From Methanomicrobiaceae archaeon (lineage in GTDB: Archaea; Halobacteriota; Methanomicrobia; Methanomicrobiales; Methanomicrobiaceae), in contig JAFGNT010000018.1 of assembly GCA_016926855.1 (NCBI GenBank), forward strand, positions 1 through 64,000: a stretch of 64,000 bases of DNA. The letters run 5' to 3'. The translations under genes and the position numbers were made by a program. Below the pieces are notes generated by a model, which worked only from the letters and a program-made list of their open reading frames with translations, was not told where the DNA came from and ran no database searches. Shown here one piece after another: positions 17,444-26,552 of this stretch; position 1 is the stretch's first letter, and every line of letters begins with the position of its first letter.

Positions 17444-19703
17444 TATGAATTCTCGCAAAATCAAGGATCATGCGTTTTTCGGTCCGTGCCGCAGTTTCAC
17501 GGATTTTTCCAACCGCATCGATATTCGCGGAGACGCTGGAGATGCCGTGCTCAATCAACCACTCCACCATCGACGGATCAGACCCCGCCTGACCGCAGAT
17601 CGAACATTCGACATCGTACTTCCGGCACACCGCAATCGCATCGTCGATGAGTTTCAGAACGGCCGGATGGCGCGGATTATACATTTCCATGATATTCTGG
17701 TTGTTTCTGTCAATAGCAAGGGTATACTGGATGAGATCATTGGTTCCAAAGGATGCGAACGATATCCCTGCCCGGCAAAAGTCCTCGATCATGATCGCAC
17801 TCGATGGAATCTCGATCATAATGCCAAGTGTCGTGTTCTGGATATCGACACCCCATGAGCGAATCATCTCACGGGCAATGATAAACTCATCCGGATGGCT
17901 CACAAGCGGGAACATCAGGCCGAGGTTGTCGTACCCGTCTTTCCAGAGCCGTTTGAATACCTCTATCTGAAGCCGAAACTGTTCGGGGCTACGAATATCC
18001 CTGCGGATCCCACGCCACCCGAGCATCGGATTATGCTCCTCAGGCTCATCCTCACCGCCTTCCATATTCCGGAATTCATCGGTAGGCGCATCCAGCGTTC
18101 GTACCCAGACGGGTTTGCCGGGGAAGGCGTCAAGCACTGTTTTTATACCCGTATACAGTTCATCGATGAATTCTTTTTCGAGCCCGTTTTTAATGAACCA
18201 GCCCGGCGTTTTGTTCATGCCGAGGATGAGGTGTTCAATGCGGAGCAGACCCACGCCGTCGGCCCCGGTTGCCGCGGCGCGTGCCGCTGCCTCAGGCAGT
18301 GAGACGTTGACCTTGATGCTCGTTGCCGTGATGAGCGGTGCTGCCGCAACAGGCACGCGCTGCGGTGCCGTATCGGATTCCTTTACCACAGCGCCTTCAA
18401 AAACCAGGCCCTTTTCACCATCAACGGTAACCACCTGTCCCTGTTTCAGGGTTTTTGTGGCCTTCTTCGTTCCCACGACGGCGGGAGTGCCCAATTCACG
18501 GCTGACGATGGCCGCGTGGCAGGTCATGCCGCCCTCGTCAGTAATAATCGCAGCGACCTTCCGCATTGCAGGAACCATGTCAGGGTTTGTCATCTTCGCG
18601 ACCAGAATATCGCCTTCCCTGACCTGAGCTGCATCCTTCATGGTCCGTATGATCACGACTTTTCCGGTCGCAATACCTGGAGATGCACCCTGTCCCTCAA
18701 TCAGAACACTACCCAGAACATCCCCCTTTGCCATGATGCTTTTTGTTCCACCAATGGTTGTGATCGGGCGCGACTGAAGTATATATACCGTGTCACCGAC
18801 GATACTCCACTCTATATCCTGCGGCACTTCGTAGTGGCTCTCGGCGACACTCCCGAAACGGGCAAGTTCGGCAAGCTCCGTGTCGGAAAGGACCGGAATA
18901 TCCTGTCGATCCGCGGGCACCGGAACCTCTTTTGTCCCGTGCGTCCCGTCGGGGAGAATTTCAATGAGCTTATTCGCAATATACCGGTCCACAACACGCG
19001 CTGTGCGGTTGTCGAAGACATACTTGTCAGGAGATACGCTGCCGGACACAACCGCCTCGCCAAGCCCCCAGGAACCTTCGATAATCGTCATGGATTCGCC
19101 GGTAACGGGGTGAGAACTAAACATTACTCCCGCCTTTTCCGATCTGACGAGCTGCTGCACCACAACGGCAATATCGACATTCCGATCATCGAAGCCCTGT
19201 TTTGCACGATAATAGATCGCACGAGCACCGTAGAGTGATGCCCAGCATTTGTGGACGGCTTCAATAAGGGCTTTATAGCCTTTAATATTGAGGAAGGTAT
19301 CCTGCTGGCCGGCAAAACTCGCATCGGGAAGATCTTCCGCGGTCGCACTCGAACGCACTGCAACAACAAGGGATTTGCCTATTTTCCTATATGCAGCAGT
19401 AATATCTTTTTCTATAGCCGGAGGCATTTTCACACTTAAAACAAGTTTTTTCGCCTCATATGCTGCTTTTTCAAGCTCATCGGGATCTTCGACATCAAGA
19501 TTGAAGAGCCCCTTGAATAATCGTTCTTCAATACCGGTCTCAATAAGAAAACGACGAAATGCCTGTGCGGTCACTACAAACGCACCGGGCACAGGCAATC
19601 CGATTGAAGACATTTCACCCAGTGAAGCCCCTTTTCCGCCAACGGATGAAATATCATCTTTTTTTATCTCTTCGAGCCAGAGAATATTGGGCACTTCGCT
19701 CAT
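17436..19703 (-). CDS. ppsA: phosphoenolpyruvate synthase
   Basis: A full-length 755-residue PEP synthase. It has the N-terminal nucleotide-binding domain (VGGKGASLGEM, RSSATAEDLPDASFAGQQDT, GLGEAVVSG), the phosphohistidine swivelling domain with GGMTCHAAIVSRELGTPAVVGT near residue 390, and the C-terminal PEP barrel (GFGTNDLIQYT-type segment FASFGTNDLIQYTLAIDRNN and CSICGQAGSD). It makes PEP from pyruvate and ATP for gluconeogenesis. GGTGG lies just upstream of the ATG, preceded by AT-rich promoter-like sequence. It is the first gene of a six-gene minus-strand run. Confidence 0.97.
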   Translation of the reverse strand: MSEVPNILWLEEIKKDDISSVGGKGASLGEMSSIGLPVPGAFVVTAQAFRRFLIETGIEERLFKGLFNLDVEDPDELEKAAYEAKKLVLSVKMPPAIEKDITAAYRKIGKSLVVAVRSSATAEDLPDASFAGQQDTFLNIKGYKALIEAVHKCWASLYGARAIYYRAKQGFDDRNVDIAVVVQQLVRSEKAGVMFSSHPVTGESMTIIEGSWGLGEAVVSGSVSPDKYVFDNRTARVVDRYIANKLIEILPDGTHGTKEVPVPADRQDIPVLSDTELAELARFGSVAESHYEVPQDIEWSIVGDTVYILQSRPITTIGGTKSIMAKGDVLGSVLIEGQGASPGIATGKVVIIRTMKDAAQVREGDILVAKMTNPDMVPAMRKVAAIITDEGGMTCHAAIVSRELGTPAVVGTKKATKTLKQGQVVTVDGEKGLVFEGAVVKESDTAPQRVPVAAAPLITATSIKVNVSLPEAAARAAATGADGVGLLRIEHLILGMNKTPGWFIKNGLEKEFIDELYTGIKTVLDAFPGKPVWVRTLDAPTDEFRNMEGGEDEPEEHNPMLGWRGIRRDIRSPEQFRLQIEVFKRLWKDGYDNLGLMFPLVSHPDEFIIAREMIRSWGVDIQNTTLGIMIEIPSSAIMIEDFCRAGISFASFGTNDLIQYTLAIDRNNQNIMEMYNPRHPAVLKLIDDAIAVCRKYDVECSICGQAGSDPSMVEWLIEHGISSVSANIDAVGKIRETAARTEKRMILDFARIHNA

Positions 19704-19811
19704 TTGGTCGCACCACCTATTTAATCAATCATTTGACTTAATACCCTTTTTACTTTCCGTGAAACACAAACCATGAATAGAGATCACGCGAATTAATTGT
19801 GGGGTTTACCA

Positions 19812-21398
19812 GTGAATTATCGAGTTCTTGTCAGCGATGATCTGGCAGAGGAAGGCATTGAGATACTCCGGGGATTCTGCGACGTCGACGTAAAGACGAA
19901 TCTCCCGGAAGATGAACTGATCGCAATTATCGGGAACTACGACGCACTGCTTGTCCGGAGCGGAACGCAGGTGACGGCGGAGGTTATCGCAGCCGCGGAT
20001 GCTTTGAAGTTCATCGGCCGCGCCGGCGCTGGAGTAGATAATATCGATCTGGATGCCGCAACACGGCGGGGCATCATTGTCGCAAATGCACCCTCCGGAA
20101 ATACGCTTGCCGCCTGCGAGCTTACGCTTGCCATGATGGCATCGCTTGCGAGGAACATTCCTCGGGCGAATGCCTCGCTGAAACGGGGGGAGTGGAAACG
20201 TTCTGCATTCATGGGTGTGGAATTAAACGAAAAAACCCTTGGCATTGTTGGTTTCGGTCGCATCGGCCAGGAACTGGCCCGCCGCGCACTCGCAATGGAC
20301 ATGAAAGTGATCGCCTACGACCCCTATATCAATATTGAGAAGGCCAGACAACTCGGAGCAGAGGTCGTTTCCCTTGAGGAACTCTTCCCGATTGCCGATT
20401 TCATCACGGTGCACACTCCTCTCGTGAAACAGACACGACATCTCATCAATGCAAAGACGATTGCCACCATGAAAGACGGCGTGCGGATCATTAACTGCGC
20501 ACGCGGCGGCATCATCGATGAAGCAGCCCTGTACGATGCTATTAAGGGAGGAAAAGTCGCCGGGGCCGCACTGGATGTCTTTGAGGAGGAACCGCCGCAT
20601 GGCTCGCCCCTTTTAACTCTCGAAGAAGTTGTCGTTACACCCCACCTCGGTGCAAGCACAGTTGAAGCACAACAGAATGTTGCGGTTTCGGTTGCAAAAC
20701 AATGCATTGAAGTCCTGAAAGGCGGATCCGCCAAATTTGTGGTGAACGCACCGATGATTCCCGTCGAATTGCAGGAACGTATCGAACCGTATGCGACACT
20801 TGCCGGAAAGATGGGGAAACTCCTGATACAGCTTGCAGAAGGGCGACTGAAAGCGGTTGATATCGAATATGGCGGAAAGGCAGCTGACTTTGGACAAAAT
20901 ACAAAATACATTACCCGCATTGCGCTTAAGGGGCTTCTCGATCCGATCCTTCAGGCGCCGGTAAACATAGTCAATGCGGAATTCATTGCACGGGAAAGGG
21001 GCATCAAGGTAAGCGAATCAATCACCAGTGAGGCGCTCGGGTTCACCAGTCTCGTTACGATCACCGTGACGACCGACACGATGACCGAGACCGTAAGCGG
21101 GAATGTCACAGGGCCAAATAAACTCAGAATCGTAAAAATCGGAGATTATATGACGGATATGACCCCCGGCGGCCATGTCGTCATCTCCCGCCACCAGGAT
21201 GTGCCCGGAGTAATCGGACGGTTTGCAACCACCCTCGGGCGTTATAACATCAATATCGCCGGGATGCAGGTGGGACGGAACCAGCCGGGGCAGGAGGCGA
21301 TTATGGTCCTGAATGTCGACAGCGAGGTGCCGGTAAAGGCCATGGAGGAGATCCGCACGTTTGATGGAGTCTTCACCGCAAAATATGCCCATATATGA
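19812..21398 (+). CDS. serA: D-3-phosphoglycerate dehydrogenase
   Basis: A 528-residue type 1 SerA. It has the NAD domain (GFGRIGQELARRALAMDM near residue 145), INCARGGIIDEAAL, and TPHLGASTVEAQ with the catalytic His. An intervening domain and a C-terminal ACT domain (VISRHQDVPGVIGRFATTLG) follow. It starts serine synthesis and links to glyA by metabolism. I chose GTG at 19812, with GGGG 8 bases upstream and the conserved N-terminus YRVLVSDDLAEEGI, over an upstream in-frame TTG at 19797. Confidence 0.95.
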   Translation: MNYRVLVSDDLAEEGIEILRGFCDVDVKTNLPEDELIAIIGNYDALLVRSGTQVTAEVIAAADALKFIGRAGAGVDNIDLDAATRRGIIVANAPSGNTLAACELTLAMMASLARNIPRANASLKRGEWKRSAFMGVELNEKTLGIVGFGRIGQELARRALAMDMKVIAYDPYINIEKARQLGAEVVSLEELFPIADFITVHTPLVKQTRHLINAKTIATMKDGVRIINCARGGIIDEAALYDAIKGGKVAGAALDVFEEEPPHGSPLLTLEEVVVTPHLGASTVEAQQNVAVSVAKQCIEVLKGGSAKFVVNAPMIPVELQERIEPYATLAGKMGKLLIQLAEGRLKAVDIEYGGKAADFGQNTKYITRIALKGLLDPILQAPVNIVNAEFIARERGIKVSESITSEALGFTSLVTITVTTDTMTETVSGNVTGPNKLRIVKIGDYMTDMTPGGHVVISRHQDVPGVIGRFATTLGRYNINIAGMQVGRNQPGQEAIMVLNVDSEVPVKAMEEIRTFDGVFTAKYAHI

Positions 21399-21481
21399 AG
21401 CGGGCCCGAGGTCACCTCCGTTTTTCCCGTATAGATAAGTTAAACGGTGGCAGGGCCGTTTTTTACCGGGGCAAAAGCAAT

Positions 21482-21492
21482 TTTTTTTATAG
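21482..21492 (+). promoter_or_regulatory. possible TATA box of tRNA-Val
   Basis: A T-rich TATA-like element (TTTTTTTTATAG region) lies about 37-47 bases before the mature tRNA 5' end, a distance that fits a box A with a short 5' leader. Confidence 0.4.
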
Positions 21493-21528
21493 ATTGGAAA
21501 ACCACAGTATAAAGCGTCACAACGAAGA

Positions 21529-21602
21529 GGGCTCGTGGTCTAGCTGGTTATGACGTCGCCTTGACATGGCGGAGGTCCTGAGTTCGAATCTCAGCGAGCC
21601 CA
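21529..21602 (+). tRNA. tRNA-Val(GAC)
   Basis: A complete cloverleaf: acceptor GGGCTCG/CGAGCCC with discriminator A, D arm GTC/GAC, anticodon stem TCGCC/GGCGG around loop TTGACAT (anticodon GAC, reading GUC/GUU), variable loop AGGTC, and T arm CTGAG-TTCGAAT-CTCAG. There is no intron and CCA is not encoded. An oligo-T stretch follows immediately. Confidence 0.97.
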
Positions 21603-21611
21603 TTATTTTTT
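21603..21611 (+). terminator. oligo-T terminator after tRNA-Val
   Basis: TTATTTTTTT directly follows the discriminator base, a typical archaeal oligo-T terminator. Confidence 0.6.
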
Positions 21612-21666
21612 TAAAAAAAGTATTGAGAAAAGCAGTTATTTATTATTGACATCCACGGCCGCCGCA

Positions 21667-21897
21667 TCACCCGAGAAGGTCAAATGGCGACACGAACCGG
21701 TTGAAGACGAAGAGATTCACACCGACAATTGAACAGAACACAATCAGACTTCCGATAATCCATTCCTGCTGCAGGAGAAGGAATGTTGCAAACAGCATAC
21801 CAGCCAATGATATTAAAAAGAGAAACACAACCTGTCGTTTCTGATCGTCATCCATAGTCAATAGTATGTCCAATACGTCAAAAATATATTGTTCCAT
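21667..21897 (-). CDS. small membrane protein of unknown function
   Basis: A 76-residue protein with an acidic N-terminus (MEQYIFDVLDILLTMDDDQK) followed by two hydrophobic segments at about residues 25-43 and 46-66. It has no recognisable motif. It stands between tRNA-Val and a pair of paralogous genes on the same strand. I regard it as real because of codon use and the clean two-helix pattern, but no function can be given. Confidence 0.6.
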   Translation of the reverse strand: MEQYIFDVLDILLTMDDDQKRQVVFLFLISLAGMLFATFLLLQQEWIIGSLIVFCSIVGVNLFVFNRFVSPFDLLG

Positions 21898-21940
21898 CCG
21901 GACTATCGGGCTGATTCCGGCAGGGTAGTTGTACTGCTGC

Positions 21941-22501
21941 TCACTCTCCCTTCACGGTTTCTCCACGGATGCCTGCCTGTGCATCGCGCACTCCGCTCCA
22001 GACAGGTGCCTCTTTCCGCGCTACGGTCATATCACAGAATTCGCTGCCTGTACAGATGCCTCCCGAAAATGCCACGGAGTATGCCGGATTCAGCTCCGCT
22101 ATCATTGCAGCATAAAATGCCTCGCACTCCTTACGGGCCATCTCAGGGGCAATTCCTGTCTCACGTGACACTTCGTTGACGGGGCACTCTTTGATCCTGA
22201 ATATCACCCTTTCATGCGAAATTTCCACGGGATCACCCTCCATGCCCGGACTGAATACTATCGTCGAGATAATGTCGGCCGCATGAGCGACCTCAGCAGC
22301 ATTCGTGGCTGGAAAGTGAAACGACGATAGCAATGTCGCAATTTCCCGTGCAATCTCAGGGTATGCTGCCGAACGAACCGCCCCATATGACCTGCCTTTC
22401 GTTTCCCGGAATGCCCGGGCAAACGCAAGCGGCAGAAAAGTAAGTGTCCGGGCGGCGATCCGCCACCGGATTTCCATGGGAATGTTTCTGATATGATCCA
22501 T
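21941..22501 (-). CDS. uncharacterised protein, paralogue of the next gene upstream
   Basis: A 186-residue protein. I start it at ATG 22501, where GGAGG stands 6-10 bases upstream, rather than at 22591. It shares with the upstream neighbour the N-terminal IPMEIRWRIAARTLTFLPLAF block, a central segment with KECP, a later Cys/Tyr pattern and a C-terminal C-G-x-x-C region (GGICTGSEFCDMTV). The shape faintly recalls the L-2-amino-thiazoline-4-carboxylate hydrolase-like families of anaerobes, but I cannot name it. It probably arose by tandem duplication. Confidence 0.75.
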   Translation of the reverse strand: MDHIRNIPMEIRWRIAARTLTFLPLAFARAFRETKGRSYGAVRSAAYPEIAREIATLLSSFHFPATNAAEVAHAADIISTIVFSPGMEGDPVEISHERVIFRIKECPVNEVSRETGIAPEMARKECEAFYAAMIAELNPAYSVAFSGGICTGSEFCDMTVARKEAPVWSGVRDAQAGIRGETVKGE

Positions 22502-22734
22502 ACGTCCCTCCTCTGCGCTCTCCTGAATGAAGATTACCCATTCGTATTTGCATGCCAGTAAACTGAGCGGAATTCCGGTCTGTCCTTTCAAAATTAAAAT
22601 CCGGACGATTCACCGCGTTCTGGCGACACCGGTTACGTACACCGTATTGTTATTTTCCGAAAAAATACAGTCCTCATCTACATCGTAATCCCATATACAA
22701 TTTATCCTCCTTCGGGATCCGAATAAAATGTGTC

Positions 22735-23253
22735 TTATTTATGCAGGGTATCCATTCTTCCGATCGTGATTTCACAGTATGGATCTCCCCTGCACATGGA
22801 TTTTATTCGGGTAATACTATTCAAAGACCCGAAGTGGTCCACCACAGATCGGGTATAGGCGTCACACGTGTCGAAGGCCCGTTCATGCTCAAATCCGAGG
22901 TCATCAGCGACTGACAGCAACGGGCATGTTCGCAAACGCAGGATTTCTGCTCCGGAGGGTGCCTTTTCGTGTTCAATTTCATATCCCGGTCCGAAAAGAA
23001 CTCCTGAAACGATGCTGAACATCCGGGCGATGTCCTCTGGAGTATCCTTCGGGGCGAATTGCGCTTGAGCAATGGCATAGGTTTCCTTCGCAGCTTCGCT
23101 GAATATAGCCTTTTCAAGGAACGGGTAGGCGCCTCCCACCCGGTCTCTGAACGCCCAGTTGTACGCCAGCGGAAGGGAGCATAGGGCCTTCGCAGCAAGA
23201 CGCCACCTGATTTCGACAGGTATCGCCTCAATGTCACTCGTTGAATGCTCCAC
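22735..23253 (-). CDS. uncharacterised protein, paralogue of the downstream neighbour
   Basis: A 172-residue protein beginning at GTG 23253 after a GAGAGGA-rich stretch. Shared blocks with the downstream gene are IPVEIRWRLAAKALCSLPLAY near residue 11, VLFGPG near residue 88, LRTCPL, a Cys before a Tyr (DTCDAYTRSVV) and the C-terminal MCRGDPYCEITI. The conserved cysteines at corresponding places suggest a metal, thiol or redox role, which is inference. The 233 bases between the two genes hold no other gene that I can support. Confidence 0.75.
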   Translation of the reverse strand: MEHSTSDIEAIPVEIRWRLAAKALCSLPLAYNWAFRDRVGGAYPFLEKAIFSEAAKETYAIAQAQFAPKDTPEDIARMFSIVSGVLFGPGYEIEHEKAPSGAEILRLRTCPLLSVADDLGFEHERAFDTCDAYTRSVVDHFGSLNSITRIKSMCRGDPYCEITIGRMDTLHK

Positions 23254-23595
23254 TAATTCATCCTCTCCTCTCTCCCCGGCAGGGCGTATGCATAATTCCC
23301 GGCAAAGAATTACCGGGTTGATGCGACGACGCGCCTGCAGATGACGGGCAGTTTTTTAATGTCCCGATTTCCCTCGCGGAGGGTGTATTCAAAAATATAT
23401 CGGGCTGTATATATTAAGAGTACATATAATTTTCCCGCGCGGAGGAACGGATGCATCGGTATAATATTTTCCTTCCAATCCGCCGGATGTCCCGAAAAAC
23501 AATATCTTGATGGAACGGTCGTGCCTGATACGTCCGGCAGTGCATCCGGCAGATTTTCCGTGTCGGGTTATCTATAATTCTTATCCCACCGACAG
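23254..23595. other. 342-base intergenic region with AT-rich promoter-like elements
   Basis: I see no supported gene here. AT-rich blocks occur at about 23393-23402 (AAAATATATC), 23408-23432 (TATATATTAAG, then ACATATAATTTT) and 23569-23580 (TTATCTATAATTC). The last one sits about 22-33 bases before the AIM24-like start and is the best candidate for its TATA box. A plus-strand frame at 23341-23577 has no start signal or conserved pattern. Confidence 0.45.
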
Positions 23596-23601
23596 GTGAG
23601 T

Positions 23602-24288
23602 ATGGAGTACGATATTCAAGGCGACAATCTGCAAATGGTGTGCTGCCACCTCTCACCCGGATCACGGGTGTATGCCGAAGCAGGCGCTATGGTAAACATG
23701 AGCGGGAATATGCAGATGAAAACAAATATGAAAGGCGGGCTCTTCAAGGGACTGAAAAGGGTGCTGACGGGGGAAAGCCTGTTCATGACCGAGTTCGAGC
23801 CGGCGGGTGATAGCGGATTTGTCTCATTTGCGGGAAATGTTCCGGGAAAGATCTTTCCCGTCGTGCTGTCGGACAATGACTTCATCGCACAGAAAGATGC
23901 TTTTCTGTGTGCAGAGGACGGAATTGATCTCGACATTGCATTCACAAAACGGATACGATCAGGTTTCTTCGGTGGTGAAGGATTCGTTCTTCAACGGCTT
24001 TCCGGTACTGGCACGGCGTTCCTCCACTGTTGTGGCGACATTATCGAACGCACACTCGCGCCGGGTGAAGTCGTTCGTGTGGAAACGGGGCTCGTCGTCG
24101 GATTCGAAAGCACCGTCAGTTATGATATCGCCCTTGCGGGTGGCGTGAAGACAGTCTTTTTTGGTGGTGAAGGACTCTTTCTCACGACCCTGACAGGTCC
24201 CGGAAGGGTCGTGCTCCAGTCGCTTGATGTGGCAAAACTTGCTGCGTCCCTGCTTCCGTATCTGCCGATTAAGACGTCCGGAAACTGA
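23602..24288 (+). CDS. AIM24 / TIGR00266 family protein
   Basis: A 228-residue protein rich in beta strands and glycine, matching the AIM24 family. Typical segments are LSPGSRVYAEAGAMVNMSGN near the N-terminus, SGFFGGEGFVLQRLSGTGTAFLH in the middle and GGVKTVFFGGEGLFLTTLTGPGRVVLQSL near the C-terminus, a repeated GGEG block. The family forms a double-stranded beta-helix trimer; its role is unknown in archaea. I use ATG 23602 after AGGTGAGT. It is the first of three co-directional genes ending with nreA. Confidence 0.88.
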   Translation: MEYDIQGDNLQMVCCHLSPGSRVYAEAGAMVNMSGNMQMKTNMKGGLFKGLKRVLTGESLFMTEFEPAGDSGFVSFAGNVPGKIFPVVLSDNDFIAQKDAFLCAEDGIDLDIAFTKRIRSGFFGGEGFVLQRLSGTGTAFLHCCGDIIERTLAPGEVVRVETGLVVGFESTVSYDIALAGGVKTVFFGGEGLFLTTLTGPGRVVLQSLDVAKLAASLLPYLPIKTSGN

Positions 24289-24290
24289 CA

Positions 24291-25355
24291 ATGACTTCCC
24301 TCCCGAATTCCCGAAAGACCAGAGGGACGATGATCGTTCACGGCCCTCTCGCATTCGACGCTGGCGATGTTGCCCGCCTTACCCGCGTCCTCGCCCCGGG
24401 GCGCCTGATTGTCGCGGGTGTTATGGCACGGACGGCAGCGGAGGAGCAGGGAATCCCCTTCGAATGCCCATGTGCACCACCTTCGGCAATCATTCGGGAC
24501 ATGCAAAAAGAGATGCTCCCCTACCTCCTCAACCATGGAAAAACACCGGAATCCGGAAGAGTGTTCGGGGAGATCGTCGCTTCGCGCCTCCCCGGCGATA
24601 TGGGGCTCGTCCATATCGAAACCTCATCAGACATCATATACGTCTGGAACGGCGGTGACCGCGAATTCGCGGCGGCACTTGCGGACAGGACAGGATACGC
24701 CCTCGAGTACGCGACTGCCTCCCCGTCTGAACATGGAAAGATGAGGCGTATCCGTGGGTGTCGTCCGGGCGAACCGGTGTTTGTCAACGGTACGGTTATC
24801 GGGATCGCCACCGCAGAAACGGCGGTGATAGAGTCCCTGAATAATATGATCTCAGCTGTATCCGGCCTCATAACGAAACCGCACGGCATCGAGAAGGTTC
24901 TCCGCCAGGGGTCGCCCGATCTGTCAACAGCGTGGTGCAAGAGCGGCGCAGTTCGTTCGGTTTCTCCGGTCTCGAGAACCCGCGTTATGCGGACAGGCAG
25001 GATCGCGGTCATCGATCATGCCGGGCATACGATTTATGACAGGATTGAAGGTGATATCTGCGGTGTGCTCGCAGTTGGTGATGACACGACGGCAATCTGC
25101 GGCCATATCTGCAGTCACCACGGGATTCCCGTCTTCGGTGTGGTGGATGACGATGCCGACGGCATTGTTCCCCCGGCCTTTTCACCGGGATCAGTCGTTG
25201 TGAAGACCCTGCAGGAACGAGATGATGACGTGGGCGCTGAGCTCGCCCGACTGGTCACGTGTGCAGACTGTCGCTGGGATGCGTGGGTGTCGGAAGCCCT
25301 CGGGCTGCTTGGCAACCGGATCACAATCGCGATTGATCTCCGGAACTCTTCATGA
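24291..25355 (+). CDS. DUF2117 family protein
   Basis: A 354-residue protein of the methanogen family known as DUF2117. Visible blocks are MIVHGPLAFDAGDVARL near residue 14 (an internal ATG at 24330 is a possible start), LAPGRLIVAGVMARTAAEE, a central GRIAVIDHAGHTIYDRI, and a C-terminal ICGHICSHHGIPVFGVVDDDADGI that could bind a metal. The stop overlaps nreA by 4 bases, so the two are expressed together. Function is unknown; the DNA-repair neighbour is only a hint. Confidence 0.82.
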   Translation: MTSLPNSRKTRGTMIVHGPLAFDAGDVARLTRVLAPGRLIVAGVMARTAAEEQGIPFECPCAPPSAIIRDMQKEMLPYLLNHGKTPESGRVFGEIVASRLPGDMGLVHIETSSDIIYVWNGGDREFAAALADRTGYALEYATASPSEHGKMRRIRGCRPGEPVFVNGTVIGIATAETAVIESLNNMISAVSGLITKPHGIEKVLRQGSPDLSTAWCKSGAVRSVSPVSRTRVMRTGRIAVIDHAGHTIYDRIEGDICGVLAVGDDTTAICGHICSHHGIPVFGVVDDDADGIVPPAFSPGSVVVKTLQERDDDVGAELARLVTCADCRWDAWVSEALGLLGNRITIAIDLRNSS

Positions 25356-26506
25356 AGCAATGTGGCACGTGCAAGGGGCGGGGTTTCTGCGGGCTTTCGC
25401 AGTGCCCCGTCACCAGCAGATTTTACGCGAGCCTTTCCATCAGCCCTTCATCATCCTACATGGGAGGAGCCCCATCGGTTTTTGTGGGCAGCACAGGATA
25501 TCCCCGGGTGCGGGGAGGCCCCCTGCTCACCGACGGAAGCGATAATCCCGAACACTGGGTCCACCATAAGTTTGGCATCGATGATATCGTGCGCGTGAGG
25601 GCACAGACAATCCGCGGGACGGCGGAAGCATCAATAACCTGTGAATCGATGCATGAGATCGCACTCTCAAGCAGGCCTGTGGACGTTGAAGTGGCATTTG
25701 AGAAACCTGTGCGCTTTGACCTCACGTTTGACGGGACACTCGCTCCCGTCGGCCTGTACGGAAGCATCACATCCATTGCGGTGCTGGATAATGCGCGTGT
25801 CGAACGCCCGGTTGAACGCGTGACGTCAGATACGGATCTGCGGGCGACCGAGGCAGTTGATCAGCTGTACCGCGAGAAGGTTGATGTACACCGGATCCAG
25901 CAACTCTTCACATCAGGTCTGCTTGGTGTGCGGCGGCGCATCGTGCCGACGCGCTGGGCGATTACTGCCGTAGATGATATGATTGCAGAGGGGCTGAAAC
26001 AGCGGATACGGCACAATCCCACACCCGAAGGCATCCGTATCCACACTGCAACCCTCTATGGCAACCAGATAATCTGCCTCCTCCTTCCTGGCCCATGGGC
26101 ATATGAAATGATAGAGATCTGGGATAAAAACAGCCTCTGGGGTGGAGAAAAAACCTCAATTATCAGAGATGGCGAGAGAGAGAGAAAAAGCGGCTATTCG
26201 CCAATTGCGGGTGCATATTATTCGGCGCGGCTCGCAGTGCTTGAGTTACTGGAGCAAACAGGCCATATGGCGTCAGCAATTGTTGTCAGGCGTGTTTCGG
26301 ACGAGTACTGGGCCCCACTCGGAACATGGGTCATCCGGGAAGCCGCACGCGCCGCGCTAAAGACGCCGCCCCTCTGTTGTCCGGATATCGACACGGCCAG
26401 CCGTACAATAACCGCTCTCCTGGGATCATCAGACTGGCTCGCGGCCAGCACGCATTTCAGGACGATCAGAACCCAGAAAACCCTCTTCGATTTCATTTCA
26501 GGGTAA
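25352..26506 (+). CDS. nreA: DNA repair protein NreA
   Basis: A 384-residue archaeal Nre protein. The N-terminus has a four-cysteine zinc finger (CGTCKGRGFCGLSQCP). The body carries SSYMGGAPSVFVGSTGYPRV and a central VRRRIVPTRWAITAVDD segment typical of the family. The C-terminus ends QKTLFDFISG, a PCNA-interacting (PIP-box) motif. Nre proteins aid survival after DNA damage and bind PCNA. It overlaps DUF2117 by 4 bases. Confidence 0.94.
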   Translation: MKQCGTCKGRGFCGLSQCPVTSRFYASLSISPSSSYMGGAPSVFVGSTGYPRVRGGPLLTDGSDNPEHWVHHKFGIDDIVRVRAQTIRGTAEASITCESMHEIALSSRPVDVEVAFEKPVRFDLTFDGTLAPVGLYGSITSIAVLDNARVERPVERVTSDTDLRATEAVDQLYREKVDVHRIQQLFTSGLLGVRRRIVPTRWAITAVDDMIAEGLKQRIRHNPTPEGIRIHTATLYGNQIICLLLPGPWAYEMIEIWDKNSLWGGEKTSIIRDGERERKSGYSPIAGAYYSARLAVLELLEQTGHMASAIVVRRVSDEYWAPLGTWVIREAARAALKTPPLCCPDIDTASRTITALLGSSDWLAASTHFRTIRTQKTLFDFISG

Positions 26507-26552
26507 AGTGATGCACCGATAATCTCTTAATATCAGGTCAATCATAAAGAGA

